From Actinomycetota bacterium (GTDB taxonomy: Bacteria; Actinomycetota; Actinomycetes; Nanopelagicales; Nanopelagicaceae), in the NCBI GenBank assembly GCA_947452525.1, contig CANGCW010000002.1:1-35441 (forward strand): a stretch of 35,441 nucleotides of DNA. The letters are read 5' to 3'. How positions within the stretch are numbered: position 1 is the stretch's first letter; each line of letters begins with the position of its first letter. Both the position numbers and the translations under genes were made by a program. The notes under the pieces were generated by a model. That model saw only the letters and a list, made by a program, of their open reading frames with translations, was not told the DNA's origin and searched no databases. This document shows, one piece after another, positions 8,265 through 17,962 of the stretch.

Positions 8265-10202
8265 TTATGCGCGACGGGATGCGGCTTGGGCGACGCGGTC
8301 AATCGCCACTCCGAGAAGGAGAATGACGAAACCAGCGACTAAGCCCTTGCCCTGAAGCTCTGGCTTAGAGCTTCCCATAATGACGATGTAGCCGAGTCCA
8401 CCAGAACCTACGAAGCCACCAATAACAATCACAGCAAGCACAAAGATCATTCCCTGATTCGCAGCGAGCATGAGCGCACGCTTAGACGCCGGCAATTGAA
8501 CTTTGGTAATAATCTGGCGGACATTCGAGCCGGCAGCGGTAGCCGCTTCAATCATCGATTCGGGGACGCTTCTAATGCCCTCTCCCACAATCTTTACAAC
8601 GACGGGAATCGAATAGACGATACCCGTTGCGATCGCCGTGAAGCGCGTTGGACCAAAGAGACCAAGAATCGGAACAAGGTATACGAAGGCAGGCATTGTC
8701 TGACCGGCATCTAGGAATGGCCGCAAAAGAGAGTCAGCCCTCTTACTTCTTCCCACCCAGATGCCGAGCGCTACGCCAACAATCATGGTGAGAAGTGTGG
8801 CAACGATGGTCTGAGTCAGGGTGATCATCGCATCGAACCAGAGTCCTGTCGCTGCGATTGCAGAGAGTAGAACGAAGGTAAGGAAGGCAATCCGCTTACC
8901 TGCAAGGACGAGAGCCGCGATAACAAACATCGTAAGTGTCATAAACCAGGGAGCACGAGCCAACATATCCTCAATCGGATTGAGGACTCGGATTGAGATG
9001 ATGTCTTTAAATCCCACAGTAAGGAAGGAGACATCGTTCACTAAGAAATTTACAAAGGAGTTAGTTGCATTGGAGATTGGCGTTGCGATATCAAAGTTAT
9101 CAGGAAAGTTTCCAAGTGCGGTGACGAAGTGCGAGGCGATGGTTGCGCCAAGTGCAACGGCTCCTGCAATGCTGACATTGAGGCGCTTGCGGCGCTTCTC
9201 ACTCTCCGTTGGCGGAATGAATGCCTTCTGCTTCATTGCGGCGGCGCTTGTCGCGCGATCCAACATGATCGCAACAAGTACAACCGCGAGGCCTGCCACA
9301 AAGCCGCGTCCTGTGTTCTGGATTGTAAGAGCGGAGATGACTGGTTTTCCAAGACCAGGCGCTGCAATGAGAGCAGCGATAACAACGAATGAGAGCGCTG
9401 CCATCACAGTCTGGTTAACGCCGAGAACAATCATTTGCTTCGCCATAGGAAGTTGAACCTTGGAGAGGGTCTGCTTCTTCGTCGCGCCCATGGAGATAGA
9501 TGCCTCAACCGGTGAGAAATTGAGTGAACGGATTGCATGCGATGTGATGCGAATCGAGATAGGAACGCTGTAGATCATCGTTGCGATTGTCGCCGAAGCT
9601 TCGCCAATCATAAAGAAGAGTGCGAGCGGTGCGAGATAGACCATCGTTGGAAGAATCTGTGCGAGATCAAGTATTGGCGTAAATAATTTTAAGACGCGGT
9701 CTGAGAGGCCAGCCCAAATTCCACACGGGATGCCGATTGCGAGCGAGAGCAGCACTGCAGCGAGGGTCATCGCGAGCGTATCCATGGTGTCGGCCCACAT
9801 TCCAAGAGCGCCACAACCCAAGAGGAAAGTGATAACCAGGATCGCCATGCGGATACGACTTGTAGCCAGAGTGATAAAGGCCAAGATGGCGATAACACCT
9901 AGCCAACCAATCGTAGGAGCTGCGTGCCCGTTGGAAGGGGTTGCAATCAGATTTCGGATGATATCGACGAAGCCATTAATAAAAAGGCGAATGGGATTGA
10001 AGAAGTAGACGAAGAATGGGCTATGCGTTCTATTACCGCTAATCGCACCAGCTGCATCTCCCACCACATTTGTGAATGAAGTGTTATCTGCGATACCAAG
10101 TTCCCAGGTCGCCTTATCGAAGAAGATCTTGGAGAGCGCGTACCAGAGAGCGATAAATCCAAGGAAGAAATATCCCTTGCGCTCGAGCAGCTTTCTATAC
10201 AT
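8265..10202 (-). CDS. Glycine betaine ABC transporter permease, tandem-fused (two ProW-like domains)
   Basis: 645 aa with two permease signature loops: EASISMGATKKQTLSKVQLPMAKQMIVLGVNQ and EAATAAGSNVRQIITKVQLPASKRALMLAANQ. Confidence 0.88.
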   Translation of the reverse strand: MYRKLLERKGYFFLGFIALWYALSKIFFDKATWELGIADNTSFTNVVGDAAGAISGNRTHSPFFVYFFNPIRLFINGFVDIIRNLIATPSNGHAAPTIGWLGVIAILAFITLATSRIRMAILVITFLLGCGALGMWADTMDTLAMTLAAVLLSLAIGIPCGIWAGLSDRVLKLFTPILDLAQILPTMVYLAPLALFFMIGEASATIATMIYSVPISIRITSHAIRSLNFSPVEASISMGATKKQTLSKVQLPMAKQMIVLGVNQTVMAALSFVVIAALIAAPGLGKPVISALTIQNTGRGFVAGLAVVLVAIMLDRATSAAAMKQKAFIPPTESEKRRKRLNVSIAGAVALGATIASHFVTALGNFPDNFDIATPISNATNSFVNFLVNDVSFLTVGFKDIISIRVLNPIEDMLARAPWFMTLTMFVIAALVLAGKRIAFLTFVLLSAIAATGLWFDAMITLTQTIVATLLTMIVGVALGIWVGRSKRADSLLRPFLDAGQTMPAFVYLVPILGLFGPTRFTAIATGIVYSIPVVVKIVGEGIRSVPESMIEAATAAGSNVRQIITKVQLPASKRALMLAANQGMIFVLAVIVIGGFVGSGGLGYIVIMGSSKPELQGKGLVAGFVILLLGVAIDRVAQAASRRA

Positions 10203-11230
10203 TAATTAACGCTCGCAATGAGGGCTAGGACATCCTCCGCAGAGACGACACCGATTGAACTTCCTCCGCTCACCACATGGATTGGACGGTGTGCTTCTAG
10301 AACTGTTGGAAGTGCCTCACGGATGATGAGATCAGCATCAAGTTCCACAGTTGCCGCACTCTCATCACTGCGCAATGGGCGGGCGATATAGCGAAGGGTA
10401 AGAACATGTGACTTTGCAATGTCGCGGACGAAGTTGGCAACGTACTCATCCTTAGGGTTTGCAACGAGTTCTGCTGGTGTTCCCACTTGAATCAGGGCAC
10501 CGTCGCGCATGATCGCTATGCGATCGCCAACCTTCGCTGCTTCCTGGAGATCATGGGTAATAAAGACCATAGTCTTTCCGAGTTCGTGATGGAGGCGAAT
10601 AACCTCGCTCTGCATATCGCGTCGGATGAGTGGATCGAGTGCGCTAAATGGCTCATCGAGGAACATAATCTCTGGATCTGCTGCAAGTGCACGAGCAAGT
10701 CCCACGCGTTGCTGCATTCCACCCGAGAGTTGCTCTGGATAGGCCTCTGAATATCCATTGAGACCGACCAGTTCAATTACTTCCTGTGCGCGCTTATGGC
10801 GCTCTGCTTTTCCAACGCCATTAATCTCAAGCGGATAGGCAATATTGTCGATAACTTTACGATGCGGAAGAAGGCCAAAGTGCTGGAAGACCATGGAGAA
10901 CTTGGTACGGCGGAGTTCGCGCAGGCGATTGCCATCTACCTTGAGAATATCTTCACCGCTGAAGATCAACTCCCCCGCTGTTGGCTCGATCAATCGAGTC
11001 ATGCAACGAACGAGGGTTGATTTACCTGAGCCCGATAGGCCCATAACTACAAATACTTCACCGGGTGCAACATCAAATGAGACATCGCGGACTGCGACAG
11101 TGTTTCCGGTCTTTGCGCGCAACTCTGAACGGGTGAGTGAGGCGAGCTCTGTGCCAATGACTTTATCTGGGTTAGATCCGAAGACCTTCCAAAGATTTTT
11201 AACCTGAATCATCGGTGAATCAGCACTCAT
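10202..11230 (-). CDS. Glycine betaine ABC transporter ATP-binding protein (OpuAA/ProV-like, C-terminal CBS-like region)
   Basis: GLSGSGKST Walker [17 protein letters not shown] signature, [12 protein letters not shown] Walker B, ITHDLQEA. Confidence 0.92.
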   Translation of the reverse strand: MSADSPMIQVKNLWKVFGSNPDKVIGTELASLTRSELRAKTGNTVAVRDVSFDVAPGEVFVVMGLSGSGKSTLVRCMTRLIEPTAGELIFSGEDILKVDGNRLRELRRTKFSMVFQHFGLLPHRKVIDNIAYPLEINGVGKAERHKRAQEVIELVGLNGYSEAYPEQLSGGMQQRVGLARALAADPEIMFLDEPFSALDPLIRRDMQSEVIRLHHELGKTMVFITHDLQEAAKVGDRIAIMRDGALIQVGTPAELVANPKDEYVANFVRDIAKSHVLTLRYIARPLRSDESAATVELDADLIIREALPTVLEAHRPIHVVSGGSSIGVVSAEDVLALIASVN

Positions 11231-12744
11231 TGAGTAGAACCCTTTCCATCATCTGTACTCTCGCTACGATCGAGGAACCACCCTGAGCGGGCGGGCTTAT
11301 TATTGGTCCATATGTGCTTGGTTTCAAGGTATTCACTCAATCCATGTTCGCCGAGTTCGCGGCCAACTCCAGATGCCTTAAAGCCACCCCACTCCGCCTG
11401 AGGGCGGTATGGACCGTAATCATTTACCCAGATAGTTCCGTGGCGAAGTTTTGCCGCAACCTCTTGCGCCTTGCCCTCATCACGGCTCCATACTGCTCCA
11501 GATAATCCGTAAATAGTGTCATTTCCGAGTGCTACCGCTTCTTCCTTCGTCGAGAAGGTTTCAACAGTGAGGATTGGACCGAAGGATTCATCTTGAACGC
11601 AACTCATCTTTGTTGTGCAACCGTCGAGAACGGTTGGCTCGAAGTACCAGCCATTCTTGAGATCACTTCGCGTGGCTCGCTTTCCGCCAACGAGAAGGCG
11701 CGCACCATCGGCGATCGCATTCTGCATATATTCCTCAATCTTCTTGAGATGACCCTCGCTAATCAGCGGTCCAGTCTCCGCCTGCTCATCTCTTGGTCCA
11801 CCTAAATGAATCTCGCCAGCGCGCCGAACTATCTCATTCACAACACGATCATGAATCGACTCTTCAACGAGGAGTCGAGTGCCTGCGGAGCAGACCTGCC
11901 CTGAGTGTAGGAATGCCGCAGTTACTGCATTATCAATCGCAGCATCGATATCGGCATCAGCGAAGATGATGTTGGGATTCTTGCCGCCGAGTTCGAGTGC
12001 AACCTTCTTCACCGTCTGCGCAGCAGTAGCCATGATTCGCTTTCCAGTGACAAGTCCACCGGTGAACGAGACGAGATCAACGCGTGGGTCCTCAGTAAGA
12101 GGTGCACCTGCTGTTGCTCCCCCGCCGAGAATGAGATTCGCAACGCCAGCAGGAAGACCTGCTTCGGCAAGAAGTTTCATAAGATGAATTGCGGTGGATG
12201 GGGTTAACTCACTTGGCTTCACGATGAAGGAGCATCCCGAAACAAGTGCTGGAGCGACCTTCCACGAGATTTGAAGCAATGGATAATTCCACGGACCAAT
12301 CAGTGCACAGACGCCAACCGCCTCATGAACAATCTTGCTTGTGATCTTTGGATCGCCAACATCAACGGTGCGATCGTGCAACTTCTTACCGAGGGATGCG
12401 AAGTGGCGAAATGTTGCGGCGATATCCGCCATGTCATAACGCGCTTCAATCATCCGCTTTGCGGTATCGCCGCTCTCAAGCCCAGCCAAGATCTCGGCAT
12501 CACGATCAATCAGATCTGCAATCTTCTCGACAAACTCACAACGTGCCAGAAGCGGCCACGATGTGAATACGCCGGAATCAAAGCTGGCTCTTGCTGCTGC
12601 GATTGCGCGCAGTGAATCTTCCTTCGTCGCTTCAGAGACGGTTGCTACTAAAGCGTTGTCATGAGGGCTATGGATCTCACGCACTCCACCATCGGAGGCG
12701 GCTACCCACTCCCCTCCGATGAAGAGAGACTTAGAGGAGCTCAC
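11227..12744 (-). CDS. betB: Betaine-aldehyde dehydrogenase / aldehyde dehydrogenase family
   Basis: [44 protein letters not shown]; embedded in betaine operon. Confidence 0.85.
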   Translation of the reverse strand: MSSSKSLFIGGEWVAASDGGVREIHSPHDNALVATVSEATKEDSLRAIAAARASFDSGVFTSWPLLARCEFVEKIADLIDRDAEILAGLESGDTAKRMIEARYDMADIAATFRHFASLGKKLHDRTVDVGDPKITSKIVHEAVGVCALIGPWNYPLLQISWKVAPALVSGCSFIVKPSELTPSTAIHLMKLLAEAGLPAGVANLILGGGATAGAPLTEDPRVDLVSFTGGLVTGKRIMATAAQTVKKVALELGGKNPNIIFADADIDAAIDNAVTAAFLHSGQVCSAGTRLLVEESIHDRVVNEIVRRAGEIHLGGPRDEQAETGPLISEGHLKKIEEYMQNAIADGARLLVGGKRATRSDLKNGWYFEPTVLDGCTTKMSCVQDESFGPILTVETFSTKEEAVALGNDTIYGLSGAVWSRDEGKAQEVAAKLRHGTIWVNDYGPYRPQAEWGGFKASGVGRELGEHGLSEYLETKHIWTNNKPARSGWFLDRSESTDDGKGSTQ

Positions 12745-14167
12745 TCTTGCGCTTATTCACGAAATCAGTGAGGCCTTCGAGAATGGATGCATCCATCTCT
12801 GGCTTCTCGTACTTAGCGAGGCGATCCTTCCAGATCTCCTCTGCACGAGCACGAGTATCTCTCTGACCTAGACGTGTCCAACGCTCATAGTTATCTGAGT
12901 TAGTAAGGAATGGACGGTAGAAGCAGTCGCGAAAGCGCTCCATTGTGTGCGCTGCACCGAGGAAGTGACCACCGTGACCAACTTCAAGGTGCGCATCGAA
13001 TGCAAGTGAATCCTCATTGAACTCAAGTGGAGTGAACTCAGCCATGAGTGATTGGAGAATTTCAATATCAACAATGAACTTGTCGTATGAGGAGACGAGT
13101 CCACCTTCGAGCCAACCAGCAGTATGCATGACCCAGTTTGTTCCAGAGAGGAAGGTTGGCATCATCGTCATCATGGTCTGATACGCAGATTGCGCATCGA
13201 CTGTCTGTGATGAGTTAAGTCCGCCACCGCCACGGAATGGGAGGTTGAGGCTACGAGCAATCTGACCAGTGCAGAGAAGTCCGATACCTGATTCAGGTGT
13301 TCCGAACTGTGGTGAGCCAGATTGCATATCAACGTTAGAGAGGAATGATCCAAATACAACTGGTGTTCCTGGGCGGATCAACTGAGCAAGCGCAATACCG
13401 GAGAGCGCCTCTGCCATCTGCTGTGCGAGTGTTGCAGGGATTGTTACTGGGCTCATTGCGCCCATCAACAAGAATGGTGTTGGCACTACTGGCTGACCAG
13501 CGAGCGCGTATTCACGGAGTGAATCGAGCATGCGATCATCCCAGCGAAGTGGAGAGTTGCAGTTAATAAGCGAGATGAGTGCTGGCGTCTCTTCAATCGC
13601 CTTACGTCCGCCATGGATGATCTCAGCCATTGCGATGACGTCGCGTGCGTTCTCTGCAGTAACAACGTTACCCATGAAGAACTTATCGGTAAGAGTTGCT
13701 GCAGCAAATGCCATATCAAGGTGGCGTGTATCGAGATTCAAATCATTTGGCTCAGTTACAACGCCGCCGACGCTATCGAGAGCATCGAAGCTCTGTGCTA
13801 GACGACAGAAATTCTCAAAGTCCGCGAATGTACCCTCGCGGCGAACATCGCCTTCGCGCACAAATGGCGGCCCATAGACGCCACCGAATGCCATTGCATT
13901 TCCACCGATATGGACGCTCCGCTTTGGGTTGCGCGCACGAAGGTCGAACTCACTTGGCGCCTTAGCGACCTGAGCAAGGATCCAATCAGGATCGAACTTC
14001 ACATTCTCGCCAGATACTTCCTGTCCTGCCTCTTTCAACATTTCAACGGCCCAAGGGCTTGCGAACTCGATGCCGATCTCAGAGACGATTCGGCGCCAAC
14101 CCTTAGTTAGGGTCGCCATCGACTCTTCACTCAAAATTTCATATCGAGGCATCTTGTTGATGAACAC
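12731..14167 (-). CDS. mtgB: MttB-family (trimethylamine methyltransferase family) protein lacking an in-frame amber codon; probable glycine betaine:corrinoid methyltransferase
   Basis: 478 aa uninterrupted ORF with MttB-like features (FGGVYGPPFVREGDVRREGTFADFENFCRLAQSFDALDSVGG, LEVGHGGHFLGAAHTMERFRDCFYRP). GTG start with SD AAGGAG. Substrate inferred from context. Confidence 0.85.
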   Translation of the reverse strand: MFINKMPRYEILSEESMATLTKGWRRIVSEIGIEFASPWAVEMLKEAGQEVSGENVKFDPDWILAQVAKAPSEFDLRARNPKRSVHIGGNAMAFGGVYGPPFVREGDVRREGTFADFENFCRLAQSFDALDSVGGVVTEPNDLNLDTRHLDMAFAAATLTDKFFMGNVVTAENARDVIAMAEIIHGGRKAIEETPALISLINCNSPLRWDDRMLDSLREYALAGQPVVPTPFLLMGAMSPVTIPATLAQQMAEALSGIALAQLIRPGTPVVFGSFLSNVDMQSGSPQFGTPESGIGLLCTGQIARSLNLPFRGGGGLNSSQTVDAQSAYQTMMTMMPTFLSGTNWVMHTAGWLEGGLVSSYDKFIVDIEILQSLMAEFTPLEFNEDSLAFDAHLEVGHGGHFLGAAHTMERFRDCFYRPFLTNSDNYERWTRLGQRDTRARAEEIWKDRLAKYEKPEMDASILEGLTDFVNKRKSELL

Positions 14168-14254
14168 GTGCAGACTCCTTTAGGAAGTTTCGACGACTGG
14201 TACGAGGGGTTCCCCGCCCAACTAAAGCCGATAGTAGCCACACTCGCGCGCCTA

Positions 14255-14283
14255 TTGACCTTAAACCGCTCAGAGAATACGCT
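14255..14283 (+). promoter_or_regulatory. Candidate sigma-70-type promoter TTGACC-N17-TACGCT for iclR-corrinoid operon
   Basis: -35 TTGACC at 14255-14260, 17-nt spacer, -10 TACGCT at 14278-14283; operator palindrome lies immediately downstream. Confidence 0.4.
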
Positions 14284-14299
14284 AGAAAAGTGGAACAGG

Positions 14300-14318
14300 G
14301 GTTCCATATTATGGAACA
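14300..14318. promoter_or_regulatory. Inverted repeat GGTTCCA-TATTA-TGGAACA (17-bp perfect core GTTCCATA-T-TATGGAAC), candidate IclR-family operator
   Basis: Perfect 8-bp arms around one base, between divergent mtgB-like and iclR genes; extra TGGAAC half-site at 14291-14296. Confidence 0.7.
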
Positions 14319-14346
14319 TCTTTTGCGAGAGGAGAGGCAAGAGCAA

Positions 14347-15123
14347 ATGGCTAGCAGTGAACTTTCACACGGCACACAAGCTGTTGATCGAGCCTTCTCA
14401 CTTCTTCTTAATATCCTTGAAGAGAAATCTCCACTCTATTTGAGTGATCTTGCAAAGCGTCACGAACTTCCTAAGAGCACAACATCACGTCTTCTCGCAG
14501 CGATGGAACGTCAAGGTGTCCTGCAGCGCGATCGAAGCGGAGCATTTCTCCCAGGTCAGGTTTTAAATTCATTTGCTCGCGCACATAATCACGAATCTAT
14601 CCTTATTGCGCAGATGCGTCCTGTGCTTCAAAAGATTGCAGATGAGACTGGCGAGACTGCAAACCTTGCAGTAGCTGGGAATGGATATATCAACCTCATC
14701 GATCAGGTTGATGGACATTATTTATTAGGTGCAACGAATTGGGTAGGAAAGAAAGTTGCATATAACGCCTCTGCTCTAGGAAAGATTCTCTTGGCGCACA
14801 GTGTTGTTCCACTTCCAACTGGACGCCTTGAGAAGTACACACCTTCCACCATCGCGACGCGTGCAAAGTTGGATGCAGAGTTAGAGAAGGTGCGCGCTCA
14901 AGGATTTGCCACAATCATTGATGAACTTGAAGAGGGTCTCACCGCAGTAGCTGCTCCCCTCTTCGGCGCTAACGGAAGAGCTATCGGTGCGATATCACTC
15001 TCGGGTCCAACACCGCGGATGCCGGCAAAGAGCCTTGAACCAATGGCCCAATTAATACTTTCAGAGATCAAGAGAAATCAACCCCACACACAGCAAAATA
15101 TAGGAAAGGTAGGAGCAGCATGA
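14347..15123 (+). CDS. IclR-family transcriptional regulator
   Basis: HTH (AVDRAFSLLLNILEEKSPLYLSDLAKRHELPKSTTSRLLAAMERQGVLQRD) and IclR effector domain (ALGKILLAH...). Start placed at 14347 after SD-like GAGAGGAGAGG, since the listed 14290 start would place the operator inside the coding region. Confidence 0.9.
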   Translation: MASSELSHGTQAVDRAFSLLLNILEEKSPLYLSDLAKRHELPKSTTSRLLAAMERQGVLQRDRSGAFLPGQVLNSFARAHNHESILIAQMRPVLQKIADETGETANLAVAGNGYINLIDQVDGHYLLGATNWVGKKVAYNASALGKILLAHSVVPLPTGRLEKYTPSTIATRAKLDAELEKVRAQGFATIIDELEEGLTAVAAPLFGANGRAIGAISLSGPTPRMPAKSLEPMAQLILSEIKRNQPHTQQNIGKVGAA

Positions 15124-15785
15124 GCCACGAGGAGATTATCAAGGGCCTCTTTGATGAGACCATGGTCGGAAATGCACCTGCAGTACTCGATCTCACCAAT
15201 AAGGGATTGGCAGAGGGAATGTCTCCTGATGCAATCCTCTTCGAAGCGCTCATTCCTGCGCTTGAAGAGGTTGGTGCGCGCTTCGAACGCGGTGACTACT
15301 TTGTTCCTGAGATGCTTATTGCTGGTAAGGCAATGTCTGGTGCACTCAATGTGCTCCGTCCACTTCTCGCACAGACAGGCGCTGAGACCGTTGGAACATT
15401 CTTGATGGGTACAGTCAAGGGTGACGTTCACGATATCGGCAAGAATCTTGTTAACATCATGCTCGAAGGCGCCGGATTCAATGTTATTGATATTGGCGTT
15501 CAGGTTGCACCAGAGAAGTTCATCGCTGCCATCGAAGAGCACAAGCCGGATATCGTCGGAATGTCTGCATTTCTTACAACGACAATGCCAATGTTCAAGG
15601 TGAATATCCACGAGATCACCAAGGCTGGAATCCGCGATAACGTCATCATCATGGTCGGCGGAGCACCAGTAACTCAGGAGTACGCCGATGCAGTGGGCGC
15701 GGATGGTTATGCAGCTGATGCATCAACCGCTGTCCGTGTTGCAAAGGATCTCATTCAGAAGAAGCGCGCGCTCGTAAACGCATAA
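15120..15785 (+). CDS. mtgC: Corrinoid (B12-binding) methyltransferase protein
   Basis: 221 aa; MtaC/MttC-like cap domain and B12 motif GTVKGDVHDIGKNLVNIMLEGAGFNVIDIG, MVGGAPVTQEYADAVGADGYAADA. Confidence 0.93.
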   Translation: MSHEEIIKGLFDETMVGNAPAVLDLTNKGLAEGMSPDAILFEALIPALEEVGARFERGDYFVPEMLIAGKAMSGALNVLRPLLAQTGAETVGTFLMGTVKGDVHDIGKNLVNIMLEGAGFNVIDIGVQVAPEKFIAAIEEHKPDIVGMSAFLTTTMPMFKVNIHEITKAGIRDNVIIMVGGAPVTQEYADAVGADGYAADASTAVRVAKDLIQKKRALVNA

Positions 15786-16193
15786 ATGGCACTCGAATCT
15801 GCTGGGAGAAAACTTCTCCCCCTCTTGTTGACAGTTGAACACGGTTTAAAGAAGCCAGTGTGGGGCTGTCAGATGTGCGGCCAATGCGTCCTCCATTCCA
15901 CGGGAATGGTCTGTCCGATGACATGCCCTAAGACACTACGTAACGGTCCATGCGGTGGGGTCCGCGAAGATGGACATTGCGAAGTGAAGCCAGAGATGCA
16001 ATGCGTCTGGGTAAAGGCATATGAGCGGAAGGATAAGTTGCATCTTCCACAGATTTGGAAGGATCATTACAACGAGCTCCGTCCACCGGTGGATATGCGC
16101 CTTAAGGGAACATCTTCCTGGATCAACTTGATTACTAAGCGCGATGCTTGGTTGCCTGCAGGTTGGCGCGCACGCAAAGAGAGTCAGAAGTAA
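15786..16193 (+). CDS. MetV-like / methylenetetrahydrofolate reductase C-terminal (PF12225-type) cysteine-rich protein
   Basis: 135 aa with CQMCGQCVLHSTGMVCPMTCPKTLRNGPCGGVREDGHCEV Cys clusters. Confidence 0.8.
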   Translation: MALESAGRKLLPLLLTVEHGLKKPVWGCQMCGQCVLHSTGMVCPMTCPKTLRNGPCGGVREDGHCEVKPEMQCVWVKAYERKDKLHLPQIWKDHYNELRPPVDMRLKGTSSWINLITKRDAWLPAGWRARKESQK

Positions 16194-17092
16194 TGTCAGC
16201 ACTTCGCGAACGTTTACAGAACAGTAAAGATCTCGTCTTCACCGTTGAATTCCCCGTCATTGATGGCGGAGGAATGGCAGCGGTCGAGAAGAACGTAGCC
16301 CGCCTCTCCCCTTGGTTCGTTGCTGCAAACTCAACAGATAACACCGCTGCGCACGCACATGCCTCCAATCTCTCCGTTGCAATTGCAATGAAGAACTTTG
16401 GGCTTGAGCCGATCCTGCAGATTGTCTGCCGCGATAAGAACCGCATTGCGATTCAGGCAGATATGGCGGGAGCCAATCTCCACGGGATTGAGAACATCGC
16501 CCTCCTCACCGGTGATGATGTCACTGCTGGAGACGAACCTGAGGCCCGTCGCGTCTTCGATCTCGATGGCCCACAAGCGGTCAACGTTGCATCGATTCTC
16601 AATAGCGGCACCTATCTCTCGGGCAGAAAGCTTCAACCAGCACCAAACTTCTTTATCTCGGCAGTTGAGAATCCTTTTACCCATCCCTTTGATTACCGCG
16701 TACAACGTGCAATCAAGAAGCACGAGGCGGGCGCACAGATGCTCCAACTTCAGATTGGGTATCACCCTGATCGCTTAGAGAACTTTGCGCGAGGCGTACA
16801 TGCCCTCGCTCCAGATCTCGCGCTTCTTCCAAGCGTTGTTCTCGTAAAGAGCTCAAAGCCACTGAACTTCATGAACGATAAGGTCCCTGGAATCGATGTT
16901 CCAGCAGATGTCATCGCTCGCGTTGCAAGTGCAGAAGATCAGAGTGAAGCCGCATACCAACTTGCTCTCGAGCAGTGCAAGCATGCGCTCACTCTCCCAG
17001 GTGTCCGCGGCATCCATGTAACAGATTTCCGCCACGATGACACCCTTGAACGTTTAATGACCGATCTTGGCCGAACACCACACAACCTATAG
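16193..17092 (+). CDS. metF: Methylenetetrahydrofolate reductase (MetF family)
   Basis: Start at 16193 overlapping the upstream stop (TAATG). FTVEFPVIDGG, LEPILQIVCRDKNRIAIQADMAGANLHGIENIALLTGDD, AGAQMLQLQIGY. Confidence 0.85.
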   Translation: MSALRERLQNSKDLVFTVEFPVIDGGGMAAVEKNVARLSPWFVAANSTDNTAAHAHASNLSVAIAMKNFGLEPILQIVCRDKNRIAIQADMAGANLHGIENIALLTGDDVTAGDEPEARRVFDLDGPQAVNVASILNSGTYLSGRKLQPAPNFFISAVENPFTHPFDYRVQRAIKKHEAGAQMLQLQIGYHPDRLENFARGVHALAPDLALLPSVVLVKSSKPLNFMNDKVPGIDVPADVIARVASAEDQSEAAYQLALEQCKHALTLPGVRGIHVTDFRHDDTLERLMTDLGRTPHNL

Positions 17093-17101
17093 GAGCAAAG
17101 A

Positions 17102-17959
17102 ATGCACACCGTACTGAAGTCTGCAACAAAGACCGTCACAATGGGCCACGACCAACCCTTCGTGATTATTGGTGAGCGCATCAATCCAACTGGTCGCAAG
17201 AAGTTTCAGGAGCTCCTCCGTGCAGGCGACCTCTCCACCATTGAGAAGGATGTTCGCGACCAGATCGATGGCGGGGCAGATGTTCTCGATGTGAATATGG
17301 GCGTTCCATTGACCGATGAGCCAGCTCTTCTTGCTAGCGCAATCAAGTTGGTACAGAGCCTTACTGATGCTCCTATCTGTATCGACTCCTCTGTTATCGA
17401 AGCGCTTGAGGCAGGCCTTGAGGTTTACGAGGGTAAGGCCTTGGTTAACTCAACAACGGGTGAAGATGACCGCATGGAGATCATCATGCCTCTCATCAAG
17501 CGCCATAACGCGGCTCTGATCTGTCTTCCTAACGATGAGACCGGTATCCCCATGACATCAGGTGAGCGCATCATCATCACAGAGAAGATTCTCCGCGCCG
17601 CTGATAAGTATGGAATCTCCCACGACGATATCGTTATCGATCCACTCGCAATGCCTGTTGGCGCTGAGCCAGATTCAGTGAAGCAGACGCTCGAGACAAT
17701 TCATATCATCCGCGAGCGTTGGGGTCTCAATATGACTCTCGGCGCTTCAAATATCTCATTCGGTCTTCCTAATCGCCATGCAATTAACGCAGCATTTTTG
17801 CCTGCAGGCATGTCACATGGACTTACAAGTGCTGTGATGGATGCTCGCACACCTGAGATTGTTCAATCAGTCCGTGCAGCAGATCTCCTCCTCGGTCTTG
17901 ACCAATGGGGCGGAAATTGGATCACGCGTTTCCGTGCTCAAGAAGCAGCAAAAGCGTAA
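17102..17959 (+). CDS. mtgA: Methyltetrahydrofolate:corrinoid methyltransferase (pterin-binding family)
   Basis: FVIIGERINPTGRKKF, GADVLDVNMGVP, PICIDSSVIEALEAGLEVYEGKALVNSTTGE, MTLGASNISFGLPNR. Confidence 0.9.
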   Translation: MHTVLKSATKTVTMGHDQPFVIIGERINPTGRKKFQELLRAGDLSTIEKDVRDQIDGGADVLDVNMGVPLTDEPALLASAIKLVQSLTDAPICIDSSVIEALEAGLEVYEGKALVNSTTGEDDRMEIIMPLIKRHNAALICLPNDETGIPMTSGERIIITEKILRAADKYGISHDDIVIDPLAMPVGAEPDSVKQTLETIHIIRERWGLNMTLGASNISFGLPNRHAINAAFLPAGMSHGLTSAVMDARTPEIVQSVRAADLLLGLDQWGGNWITRFRAQEAAKA

Positions 17960-17962
17960 TAG

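Noticed and set aside
12731-14167. Possible pyrrolysine-containing MttB
   Set aside because: The ORF runs 478 aa without an internal stop, so there is no in-frame amber codon; it is the non-Pyl type.
14290-14346. N-terminal extension of IclR (GTG at 14290 or ATG at 14311)
   Set aside because: These starts fall within the operator palindrome and lack an SD; ATG 14347 has a better SD and begins near the conserved domain.
16148-16192. Upstream start for metF giving MVACRLARTQRESEV
   Set aside because: It overlaps the preceding gene; the TAATG-coupled start at 16193 matches the conserved N-terminus better.
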